From 3107 sp001483205 (GTDB lineage: Bacteria > Pseudomonadota > Alphaproteobacteria > Rhodobacterales > Rhodobacteraceae), in the NCBI GenBank assembly GCA_964291375.2, contig OZ219809.1:992001-1056000 (forward strand): 64,000 nucleotides of DNA, read 5' to 3'. Positions 44,901 through 54,969 of this stretch are shown piece after piece (position 1 is the stretch's first letter; each line of letters starts with the position of its first letter). A program made the translations under genes and the position numbers. The notes under the pieces were generated by a model. That model did no database searches and was not told the origin of the DNA. It saw nothing but the letters and a program-made list of their open reading frames with translations.

Positions 44901-47900
44901 GCGTTTATGACCGGAGTGTAGCAAATCGAGAAGCGGCCGCAATCCGCAACCATCAAACAAACGGAGCCAACAATGACCCGAGTGTAGCAAATCGAGAAGC
45001 GGCCGCAATCCGCAACTAAGCACGCACCGCCTGCTCTCGTTGCACGAGTGTAGCAAATCGAGAAGCGGCCGCAATCCGCAACATGCAACAGCGTCAGTTC
45101 GGCAAATGGTCCAGTGTAGCAAATCGAGAAGCGGCCGCAATCCGCAACAGGGCGCTCATTATTACTGCATTAAGGAGGAGTGTAGCAAATCGAGAAGCGG
45201 CCGCAATCCGCAACCGGCACCGGCTCGGTGCGGCTCCAAAAGTCAGTGTAGCAAATCGAGAAGCGGCCGCAATCCGCAACCGTGCCCATCAGGCTGACCT
45301 CTTCGATGTGAGTGTAGCAAATCGAGAAGCGGCCGCAATCCGCAACCAACAGCGACCGAGGCCGCCAGCGATCCGAAGTGTAGCAAATCGAGAAGCGGCC
45401 GCAATCCGCAACACATCGAATACGATGGTCACGAGCTCCTTGAGTGTAGCAAATCGAGAAGCGGCCGCAATCCGCAACTCATCCGCTGCAAATGCTGATA
45501 GTGTTCGCAGTGTAGCAAATCGAGAAGCGGCCGCAATCCGCAACACATCGAATACGATGGTCACGAGCTCCTTGAGTGTAGCAAATCGAGAAGCGGCCGC
45601 AATCCGCAACTCGGCCCGCGCAACCTGATGCCGAACCCGAAGTGTAGCAAATCGAGAAGCGGCCGCAATCCGCAACGTGAGTGTCCCGTTTGACGTGTTC
45701 ACGCTGAGTGTAGCAAATCGAGAAGCGGCCGCAATCCGCAACACGCCTTCAACGCGCAACGCCGCCACGTTTAGTGTAGCAAATCGAGAAGCGGCCGCAA
45801 TCCGCAACCATATACCATTCGGTAAAGCCATACCATTCAGTGTAGCAAATCGAGAAGCGGCCGCAATCCGCAACGCAATGGTAAAAACACCAATATCCGA
45901 TCAGAGTGTAGCAAATCGAGAAGCGGCCGCAATCCGCAACCGGAGTGAAAATCTGAACCGTAACCTGCCCAGTGTAGCAAATCGAGAAGCGGCCGCAATC
46001 CGCAACAACTCATTTCTATCTCCGTTTCTGAACTTTAGTGTAGCAAATCGAGAAGCGGCCGCAATCCGCAACCTGCAAAGAGGTTGACTTGATCGGCAGG
46101 ACAAGTGTAGCAAATCGAGAAGCGGCCGCAATCCGCAACAGCTCCAGCAATACGCCATGGCCATGCAGAAGTGTAGCAAATCGAGAAGCGGCCGCAATCC
46201 GCAACGTCATTCCGCGAGGGTGCACGTCGAGCGACAGTGTAGCAAATCGAGAAGCGGCCGCAATCCGCAACACGAATGCCGAGATCAAGACCGCTTATGA
46301 AGTGTAGCAAATCGAGAAGCGGCCGCAATCCGCAACTGACCGTCAGCGATGACGGCAATGCGATCCAGTGTAGCAAATCGAGAAGCGGCCGCAATCCGCA
46401 ACGAGGCGCTGCGCAAGCGTTATCCGTCGGAAAGTGTAGCAAATCGAGAAGCGGCCGCAATCCGCAACCAAAGATTGTCACGGTCGATCAGCTTTTCTAG
46501 TGTAGCAAATCGAGAAGCGGCCGCAATCCGCAACGAAAAGAGCGAGTGTTTGCCAGATCATGGTAGTGTAGCAAATCGAGAAGCGGCCGCAATCCGCAAC
46601 TAATAATCGAAAAGATACGCATCGGTTCAAAGTGTAGCAAATCGAGAAGCGGCCGCAATCCGCAACACGACGGCGGCTGGGAAATTGTGTGGTCTCAGTG
46701 TAGCAAATCGAGAAGCGGCCGCAATCCGCAACGTAACGCGAAATGGCGTCGATGACTACACCAGTGTAGCAAATCGAGAAGCGGCCGCAATCCGCAACTG
46801 GGTGCCACGCAGTCAGGGCGGCGGTCTCAGTGTAGCAAATCGAGAAGCGGCCGCAATCCGCAACGCTGCGCCCTGCCGAACCGATGCACCGCCGAGTGTA
46901 GCAAATCGAGAAGCGGCCGCAATCCGCAACGCTAAAAGCGGGACGATCAGCGTCAGGATCAGTGTAGCAAATCGAGAAGCGGCCGCAATCCGCAACCCGC
47001 CCAGCAAGCCAAGGGCGCCGCCACCGAGTGTAGCAAATCGAGAAGCGGCCGCAATCCGCAACGGCGTCGCCGGTGCGCCGGTCACGGGCGAGAGTGTAGC
47101 AAATCGAGAAGCGGCCGCAATCCGCAACCCCCTGCGGAGGCAGTGGAAGTTCTGATGTAGTGTAGCAAATCGAGAAGCGGCCGCAATCCGCAACACAAGT
47201 GTTAAGGACTACGCCAAGACTGGCAGTGTAGCAAATCGAGAAGCGGCCGCAATCCGCAACTGAACCCAAGAGGCAAGCCCCGTTAGGCGGAGTGTAGCAA
47301 ATCGAGAAGCGGCCGCAATCCGCAACAAGAAGCGACGCGCTCAAATGTATGACCTCAGTGTAGCAAATCGAGAAGCGGCCGCAATCCGCAACCGAGTTCC
47401 ATGCCGGTCTGCATGATGCCCGAGTGTAGCAAATCGAGAAGCGGCCGCAATCCGCAACCATAGGCCCCGTAGTCGTAAGCAGCGACCGAGTGTAGCAAAT
47501 CGAGAAGCGGCCGCAATCCGCAACCAGCGGGCCGGTAATCGACCGGCGGATGGAGTGTAGCAAATCGAGAAGCGGCCGCAATCCGCAACACTCACGACCA
47601 GGCCAAATCGATCCTGAAGAGTGTAGCAAATCGAGAAGCGGCCGCAATCCGCAACCGAGATCGACACGGGCGTTAAGGACTATGCAGTGTAGCAAATCGA
47701 GAAGCGGCCGCAATCCGCAACGAGAACCGATCAGGATGCTGTCAAGTACACAGTGTAGCAAATCGAGAAGCGGCCGCAATCCGCAACACCTTGCTTGAGG
47801 ACATCGCGCACGCGCTGAGTGTAGCAAATCGAGAAGCGGCCGCAATCCGCAACCGGGCCGCTGGGCTTGACCCCGAGGACTTCAGTGTAGCAAATCGAGA

Positions 47901-50900
47901 AGCGGCCGCAATCCGCAACTAAAACCGTCCAGGGCCGATTGCGTTTACAAAGTGTAGCAAATCGAGAAGCGGCCGCAATCCGCAACGACCAGCCCCCTGC
48001 CCCGCCGGAACGAAGGAGTGTAGCAAATCGAGAAGCGGCCGCAATCCGCAACATCGCCCGCGCAATGTCAGCGCCCGCCCCGAGTGTAGCAAATCGAGAA
48101 GCGGCCGCAATCCGCAACGATCGAGATTCGGCGTCCCCAACGTGGCGGAGTGTAGCAAATCGAGAAGCGGCCGCAATCCGCAACGTAGCGGATCGTGGTC
48201 GGCCGCTTCATGAAGTGTAGCAAATCGAGAAGCGGCCGCAATCCGCAACCATCGGTGGCCGCCGGTTGCACTTCCCGGAAGTGTAGCAAATCGAGAAGCG
48301 GCCGCAATCCGCAACACCGAATACACCCTTAGGGAGACAGAGGAAAGTGTAGCAAATCGAGAAGCGGCCGCAATCCGCAACTGTCGTTATCAATTGACGC
48401 CCGAATTCCTCAGTGTAGCAAATCGAGAAGCGGCCGCAATCCGCAACGGCACGTTCATTCAGTCCTACATCCTGGACAGTGTAGCAAATCGAGAAGCGGC
48501 CGCAATCCGCAACTTGACGCACCTGATTTGAACATTGCATTTCAGTGTAGCAAATCGAGAAGCGGCCGCAATCCGCAACAACCACTTGCAAACCCGCTAC
48601 GACTTTTGGAGTGTAGCAAATCGAGAAGCGGCCGCAATCCGCAACCAAGAGTCCGCAATGGACAAAAAAGAGATGAGTGTAGCAAATCGAGAAGCGGCCG
48701 CAATCCGCAACGCACCTCGAAACTCCTCGCTTTGCTGCTCGAGTGTAGCAAATCGAGAAGCGGCCGCAATCCGCAACCGCTACGCAGGTATTGACGGACT
48801 CTGGTCGAGTGTAGCAAATCGAGAAGCGGCCGCAATCCGCAACTATGAGCATGGTTCTCGGAAGGAGCAGCAGAGTGTAGCAAATCGAGAAGCGGCCGCA
48901 ATCCGCAACCAAAGGGTGGAAAGGCAACGACGTGAGTTAAGTGTAGCAAATCGAGAAGCGGCCGCAATCCGCAACTATCCGCACACCCAGCGGTCGATCA
49001 GCCGGAGTGTAGCAAATCGAGAAGCGGCCGCAATCCGCAACGGCAAGGGTGACTTTTTCTGCAAGCTGAAAAGTGTAGCAAATCGAGAAGCGGCCGCAAT
49101 CCGCAACCGACAGCGCGTGCGTTGATCGCGTCCTCGCAGTGTAGCAAATCGAGAAGCGGCCGCAATCCGCAACGTCTCCAGAGCGACGATTCTCGCCTTG
49201 TAGAGTGTAGCAAATCGAGAAGCGGCCGCAATCCGCAACGGAGCGAACGGGATCAGCACGTCATCCTTGAGTGTAGCAAATCGAGAAGCGGCCGCAATCC
49301 GCAACTGTTCAGGAGGGGCCTATACCGAAAAAGTCAGTGTAGCAAATCGAGAAGCGGCCGCAATCCGCAACGTTTGGAAGACTTTTAGCGCCGAGGGCAG
49401 TAGTGTAGCAAATCGAGAAGCGGCCGCAATCCGCAACCCCGCTGTGAGGGGCCAATACATGATCCGCAGTGTAGCAAATCGAGAAGCGGCCGCAATCCGC
49501 AACCCATCGTGCTTTCCATTGTTAGTGGCGGGCAGTGTAGCAAATCGAGAAGCGGCCGCAATCCGCAACGACGAAGTGCGTTATAAGATTCGCTCAATCA
49601 GTGTAGCAAATCGAGAAGCGGCCGCAATCCGCAACGACGAGAAGAAGATCAAGAGAGGCCGAGAGAGTGTAGCAAATCGAGAAGCGGCCGCAATCCGCAA
49701 CTTGCAGCGCGATAGACTGCCATTGACTAAGAGTGTAGCAAATCGAGAAGCGGCCGCAATCCGCAACGGGATGCCCGGTGCTATCGCCAGTGCCTCGAGT
49801 GTAGCAAATCGAGAAGCGGCCGCAATCCGCAACCCGAGGGGATGGCACGGTCAGGCTTGCTCGAAGTGTAGCAAATCGAGAAGCGGCCGCAATCCGCAAC
49901 TTGATCGCCAGAATCTGATAAGTCTTTTCCAGTGTAGCAAATCGAGAAGCGGCCGCAATCCGCAACGCCACCGATGGCGCGGGCCTCATTCGGGTTAGTG
50001 TAGCAAATCGAGAAGCGGCCGCAATCCGCAACATAATGCCAGTCGGGGCTATCGCGGTCTATAGTGTAGCAAATCGAGAAGCGGCCGCAATCCGCAACGG
50101 ACACCCGGTTCAGGGTGCAAAGCACAACAGTGTAGCAAATCGAGAAGCGGCCGCAATCCGCAACGGCGCGGCGATGTTTGACGCATCCACCGTAGTGTAG
50201 CAAATCGAGAAGCGGCCGCAATCCGCAACGGTGAAAGTCGCGAGTGTCCGCAAAGACGCAGTGTAGCAAATCGAGAAGCGGCCGCAATCCGCAACGTGAA
50301 CCTCGCGCCTGGCGTGATCGAAGAGAGTGTAGCAAATCGAGAAGCGGCCGCAATCCGCAACCGACCTCTACGAGCCCAGTGATTTGCAAAAAGTGTAGCA
50401 AATCGAGAAGCGGCCGCAATCCGCAACTTACTGATATATCACCTTGATCTTTGAGATAGTGTAGCAAATCGAGAAGCGGCCGCAATCCGCAACTTAGCTT
50501 GCGGCTATCAACACGCAAACGGAAAGTGTAGCAAATCGAGAAGCGGCCGCAATCCGCAACGGTTGCCGGACGGATCGTTTGGTAGACTGTAGTGTAGCAA
50601 ATCGAGAAGCGGCCGCAATCCGCAACGCGGCGCTCAGCCATGCGCAGGCGACCGGAGTGTAGCAAATCGAGAAGCGGCCGCAATCCGCAACTTTCGGAAC
50701 AAGAGGGCGTGCTTCCCCCAGAAGTGTAGCAAATCGAGAAGCGGCCGCAATCCGCAACTCTCGGGCCATGGTGTCCGATCTGCTCGAAAGTGTAGCAAAT
50801 CGAGAAGCGGCCGCAATCCGCAACTTCCAACGCTTGGCCAGCTTGGCCAGCCCTAGTGTAGCAAATCGAGAAGCGGCCGCAATCCGCAACGCTGTCGCTG

Positions 50901-51276
50901 TCGCCTGCGTGCCGGACCCGAGTGTAGCAAATCGAGAAGCGGCCGCAATCCGCAACCTTCGAGGCGATATGGAATTGATAGCCAAAAGTGTAGCAAATCG
51001 AGAAGCGGCCGCAATCCGCAACCTCCACGACGCTCAGGCGCAGGCTGAAGTCAGTGTAGCAAATCGAGAAGCGGACGCAATCCGCAACATTTCGCGATAG
51101 ATGGGCTGGAGCTGTTTGAGTGTAGCAAATCGAGAAGCGGACGCAATCCGCAACCCGTGCTTGCACCGCTGCTACTGCGCTGGTAGTGTAGCAAATCGAG
51201 AAGCGGACGCAATCCGCAACTCATCATCCATTTCAAGCTCGGCGGCATAAGTGTAGCAAATCGAGAAGCGGCCGCA
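41944..51276 (-). CRISPR. Type II-C CRISPR array, 141 spacers
   Basis: I read 142 repeats of 36 bp and 141 spacers, mostly 30 nt (29-32). In crRNA sense the repeat begins GTTGCGGATTGCGGCCGC and ends TTCTCGATTTGCTACACT; strand follows from pairing with the tracrRNA. 138 repeats are the same by eye. Repeats at 51053, 51119 and 51185 share a C-to-A change (GCGGACGC on plus), and the last, at 51250-51276, is cut after 27 bases. Spacer 53 and 55 are identical, others are related (see findings). Spacers show no visible match to this window. Long open frames across the array are artefacts of the period. Confidence 0.98.
51053..51276. repeat. Degenerate distal repeats of the array
   Basis: Three repeats share one substitution that removes the GCGGCCGC palindrome, then a final repeat with the normal core is truncated and runs into GCCATGAAGTCTGTCG. 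Decay at this end is the usual sign of the oldest part of an array. Confidence 0.9.
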
Positions 51277-51561
51277 GCCATGAAGTCTGTCGCCTGAAAT
51301 ACGTCGCCCCATCATCGCAGCAGTCTGTTCTGCTGGCCCCTTTTGGCCGAAAAGCCCGCGGGCACGGAACAGAGTGGAGACAGACAGGAAACCGACGTGC
51401 AAGGCCCCGAAAGTCGTGCAGCGAAAAGGCCGACGCGCGGATTGAGCCTGCCAATCTCACTATTCGTGATCAAGGACAGGAAATCGCAATGGCGACCCGG
51501 ACACCACCCCCGCGGCCAGAAGGTCCGGTTCAAGTACGAGCTATCGCGCAAAGAAAAAGAT
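51277..51561. other. Trailer-side region between the array and the interrupted gene
   Basis: 285 bp. A reading frame in phase with the interrupted gene runs through it from a TTG at 51343, giving LSLPISLFVIKDRKSQW and other plausible but unrecognised residues, so the gene may start here rather than at 51562. No promoter or other repeat was recognised. Confidence 0.5.
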
Positions 51562-51815
51562 ATGCGGCGAAACGAGCCGCAGTTTCAGACCCCGAATGGC
51601 AATCTGCCTGCACATATCTATGGCTTTCGCTTTGGTTTCACCGCTGACTGGGGGCAGGCCTTCAACGTCGGCTTCGACGTCGCGAAGAAACTCTGGAACA
51701 CGCAGAACGGTCGCCTTCGCTTTGCCGATCAGTATGCTGCTGAGCTTGTACAACAGGCGAGCCTGAACGTCGATCTGCGGGCGGCCTGCGATATTGTCGA
51801 GTCAGTCCTCTCTAG

Positions 51816-52650
51816 GGTGTAGACTCACAAATACCATATGACGATAGCGGCGATCTGTGCTGCGGCGAGGAATGTTTCGGCGCATCGAAAGGTGCGCAGG
51901 CTCAGTTGCCGCCAGTCTTTGAGGCGGTTGAACATGCGCTCGATGATGTTGCGGGACTTGTAAAGCGCGGCGTCGTATTTGAGCCGAACCTTGCGGTTTT
52001 TGCGCGGCGGGATGCAGGGTGTCGCGCCGATGCCGGTCAGCCATTGGCGCAGGTGGTTCGCGTCATACCCGCGATCTGCGATGACGGTGTCACCCTTACG
52101 GACATGGCCCTCAAGGCATTGACGTGCTTTGGTAATGTCGGCGCGGTTGCCCGCGGTGATGTGCAGATGCACCGGCCTGCCCGCCCCATCGCAGACCAGG
52201 TGCAGCTTCGTGTTCAGCCCGCCTTTCGTCCGCCCGATTGCCCGTCCGTCGCCGGTGTTTTTTTGATCCCGCCCGCGGCGATCCGGTGGGCCTTGATATG
52301 GCTCGCATCAATCATCAGGGTCGAAAGGTCGGCCCGCTCCGCCGCCAGAGCCTCGAATATCCGCCCGAACACGCCTGCCTCAGACCAGCGTTTGTAGCGG
52401 TTATAAAGCGTCTTGGCCGGGCCATATTCGGCGGGCACATCCGACCAGCGATAGCCGCGTTTGAGGCAGAAGATGATCCCGGAGATCACCCGCCGGTCAT
52501 CCACGCGCGGCACACCGCGGGGCTTGTTCGGCAGCAACGGTTTGATCTTGTTGAACTGTTCCTCGGACAGCCAGAAATTACCGGACATCAAACCCTCCCT
52601 CGTTTCATCATGGAAAACTTTGAATCACATATCAGTTTATAAGTCTACGC
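51816..52650 (-). mobile_element. IS5-family (IS427-like) insertion sequence, copy 1
   Basis: 835 bp, with imperfect inverted ends GGTGTAGACT (left) and AGTCTACGC (right), flanked on both sides by TCTAG (51811-51815 and 52651-52655), read as target duplication with CTAG core. It differs from copy 2 by one base seen (52158 G against 52998 A, a silent change). Confidence 0.92.
51825..52591 (-). CDS. IS5-family transposase in two frames, copy 1
   Basis: The first frame (52591-52214) holds MMSGNFWLSEEQFNKIKPLL, the N-terminal DUF4096-like domain and the first catalytic Asp (LMIDASHIKAH). The second frame (to 51825) holds the second Asp (VIADRGYDAN) and the Glu (NIIERMFNRLKDWRQ). A run of seven A on the coding strand (52258-52264) permits a -1 slip; the joined frame reads KKNTGDGRAIGRTKGGLN. 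DDE transposase, likely active. Confidence 0.92.
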
Positions 52651-52655
52651 TCTAG

Positions 52656-53490
52656 GGTGTAGACTCACAAATACCATATGACGATAGCGGCGATCTGTGC
52701 TGCGGCGAGGAATGTTTCGGCGCATCGAAAGGTGCGCAGGCTCAGTTGCCGCCAGTCTTTGAGGCGGTTGAACATGCGCTCGATGATGTTGCGGGACTTG
52801 TAAAGCGCGGCGTCGTATTTGAGCCGAACCTTGCGGTTTTTGCGCGGCGGGATGCAGGGTGTCGCGCCGATGCCGGTCAGCCATTGGCGCAGGTGGTTCG
52901 CGTCATACCCGCGATCTGCGATGACGGTGTCACCCTTACGGACATGGCCCTCAAGGCATTGACGTGCTTTGGTAATGTCGGCGCGGTTGCCCGCGGTAAT
53001 GTGCAGATGCACCGGCCTGCCCGCCCCATCGCAGACCAGGTGCAGCTTCGTGTTCAGCCCGCCTTTCGTCCGCCCGATTGCCCGTCCGTCGCCGGTGTTT
53101 TTTTGATCCCGCCCGCGGCGATCCGGTGGGCCTTGATATGGCTCGCATCAATCATCAGGGTCGAAAGGTCGGCCCGCTCCGCCGCCAGAGCCTCGAATAT
53201 CCGCCCGAACACGCCTGCCTCAGACCAGCGTTTGTAGCGGTTATAAAGCGTCTTGGCCGGGCCATATTCGGCGGGCACATCCGACCAGCGATAGCCGCGT
53301 TTGAGGCAGAAGATGATCCCGGAGATCACCCGCCGGTCATCCACGCGCGGCACACCGCGGGGCTTGTTCGGCAGCAACGGTTTGATCTTGTTGAACTGTT
53401 CCTCGGACAGCCAGAAATTACCGGACATCAAACCCTCCCTCGTTTCATCATGGAAAACTTTGAATCACATATCAGTTTATAAGTCTACGC
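52656..53490 (-). mobile_element. IS5-family (IS427-like) insertion sequence, copy 2
   Basis: 835 bp, same orientation as copy 1, sharing the TCTAG at 52651-52655 and followed by TCTAG at 53491-53495. This tandem IS-TCTAG-IS layout could come from two insertions at one CTAG site, from unequal crossing-over, or from a circle inserting beside its parent. Confidence 0.92.
52665..53431 (-). CDS. IS5-family transposase in two frames, copy 2
   Basis: Same protein as copy 1, as the single base difference is silent (ATC/ATT in HIT). Slippery A7 at 53098-53104, first frame to 53054, second frame from 53012 down to 53431's partner end at 52665. All three DDE residues kept. Confidence 0.92.
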
Positions 53491-53838
53491 TCTAGTTCGC
53501 TCAAACCGTGGAAAGACAACAATGCGCACCTCGCCCTATTGAGATCCTGGCTCTTTTACTGCCGTACGGCTGGCATCACGACGCTGAGAGGGCAAGACCC
53601 CGAAGACTTCTTGCAGCGTCTTTGCCATCTGCCCAGCTCGAAGGACTTCGGCTGGCACCGAGAATTTGCGCGGAAAAACGCTAACGATGTCCTGAAGCTC
53701 CTGGATGACCCCCAAGAGCGCACCATGCTGACCAAGTTCGTCGATCAGATATCGGATATTTCGTAGGTCATGACCTGCCCCCCGCAACTTCCTTCGTTTT
53801 ATCGTAGAGTTTGCTCAACCTTTTGAAGGAGCAAACAG

Positions 53839-54102
53839 ATGCGCAAGAGCCGTTTCACCGAGGCACAGATCATCGGGATGATCAAAGAACAGGAAGCCGG
53901 GATGCCGACGGCTGAGCTGTGCCGCAAGCATGGCCTCAGCCCGGGCACGTTCTACAAATTCAAATCCAAATACGGCGGCATGGAAGTGTCGGATGCGGCC
54001 AAGCTGCGGGCACTGGCGGATGAGAACGCCAGGCTCAAGCGCCTGTTGGCCGATACGATGCCGGACAACGTGGTGCTGAAGGATCTTCCGGGAAAGAACT
54101 GA
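53839..54102 (+). CDS. IS3-family transposase orfA
   Basis: 87 residues, with the helix-turn-helix of this family: RFTEAQIIGMIKEQEAGMPT then ELCRKHGLSPGTFYKFKSKY, followed by a coiled-coil-like stretch ALADENARLKRLLAD. Normally fused by frameshift to orfB. GAAGGAG lies ahead of the ATG. Confidence 0.9.
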   Translation: MRKSRFTEAQIIGMIKEQEAGMPTAELCRKHGLSPGTFYKFKSKYGGMEVSDAAKLRALADENARLKRLLADTMPDNVVLKDLPGKN

Positions 54103-54884
54103 CGACACCGAATAAGCGGCGAGAGGCGGCGCTTCCGGCAATGCGGGACCATGACATCTCGCAACGCCGGACCTGCCGACTTGTCGGTGTCGATGCGAAG
54201 ACCGTCCGGCGCGAACGCCCGCCGGACAATCCTGAGATACGCGAGGCGATGAAGGCCATCGCCGCCAAACGCCGTCGGTTCGGCTATCGGCGGATCGGCG
54301 TGATGCCGGAGCGCAAAGGCATGACCATGAACCACAAGAAACTCTGTCGGCTTTACACAGACGCATTCGGTGCGTCGCGCCGGTTCCGCATCCTGGCCGT
54401 GAATGATGATTGCTGCCGGTAAAACCTCAGTCTGATCGCAGACACATCGATCTCCGGGGCCCGTGTGGCCCGCGAACCGGAGGCGCTTGTCCGGCTTTAT
54501 GGAAAACCAGCCGGCATTGTCAGCGACAACGGCACCGAGTTCACCAGTCGGGCGATCCTGAAATGGGCCAACGACAACAGCGTGGACTGGCACTATATTG
54601 ATCCGGGCAAGCCGCAACAGAATGCATTCATGGAAAGCTTCAACGGCAGCCTGCGCGATGAACTGCTGAACGAGGAGATGTTCGACAGCCTGGAGGACGC
54701 ACGGCGAAAACTGGCCCTGTGGCGCTACGATTACAACAATGTCAGGCCGCACGCGTCGCTCGGAAATCAAACGCCCGCAGAAGCGCGCCGGACGCTTGAG
54801 CGAATTGAGGCCTCCGCGCCCGGCGCGCTTGCACAAACAGACGACGAAGAGTATGAAAAACAAATCCGCAGACTCGCGTTATGA
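54103..54884 (+). pseudogene. IS3-family transposase orfB, deleted and interrupted
   Basis: Pieces in one frame: RTCRLVGVDAKTVRRERPPD, RRFGYRRIGVMPERKG, then RFRILAVNDDCCR, a TAA at 54420-54422 where the family has Glu (CRENLSL), then GIVSDNGTEFTS and AFMESFNGSLRDELLNEE with the catalytic Asp and Glu. Between KLCRLY and TDAFGA a stretch typical of the family, about 30-40 codons, is missing. Not functional. Confidence 0.88.
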
Positions 54885-54969
54885 ATGAGGGACCAAAGGG
54901 GGGCAGGTCATGGGAATTCCGCCGGTCGAGCTACCTCGCCGCAACGCACGCGCGAAGGGGGGTGATCCG

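Larger units (their letters stand above)
51562..53766 (+). pseudogene. Unknown gene split by two tandem IS copies
   Basis: The left part is 51562-51810 (MRRNEPQFQTPNGNLPAHIY ... ACDIVESVLS). The right part is 53491-53766 (SSLKPWKDNNAHLALL ... KFVDQISDIS). Removing both IS copies and one TCTAG joins the two in the same frame without a stop, giving a protein of about 174 residues, or about 250 if it starts at TTG 51343. Aromatic-rich GFRFGFTADWGQAFNVGFDV is notable; no family recognised. Position next to the old end of the array could be chance. Confidence 0.8.
53771..54910 (+). mobile_element. IS3-family element, decayed
   Basis: Bounded by TGACCTGCCCCCC at the left and its complement GGGGGGCAGGTCA at the right; 1140 bp, somewhat shorter than usual for this group. 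The inner ORFs are orfA (intact) and orfB (deleted and stopped). No target duplication found (flanks differ). The TGACCTGCCCCC end sequence occurs again at 56178-56189. Confidence 0.85.

Noticed and set aside
43829..46432. Self-targeting spacers
   Set aside because: Reading the spacers against the genes of this window by eye showed no convincing match. A full search of the genome was not possible.
41944..51276. Many open frames of 100-455 codons inside the array, on both strands, with repeated peptides such as VANREAAAIRN
   Set aside because: A 66-bp period is a multiple of three and the repeat lacks stops in several frames, so these are by-products of the CRISPR array, not repeat proteins.
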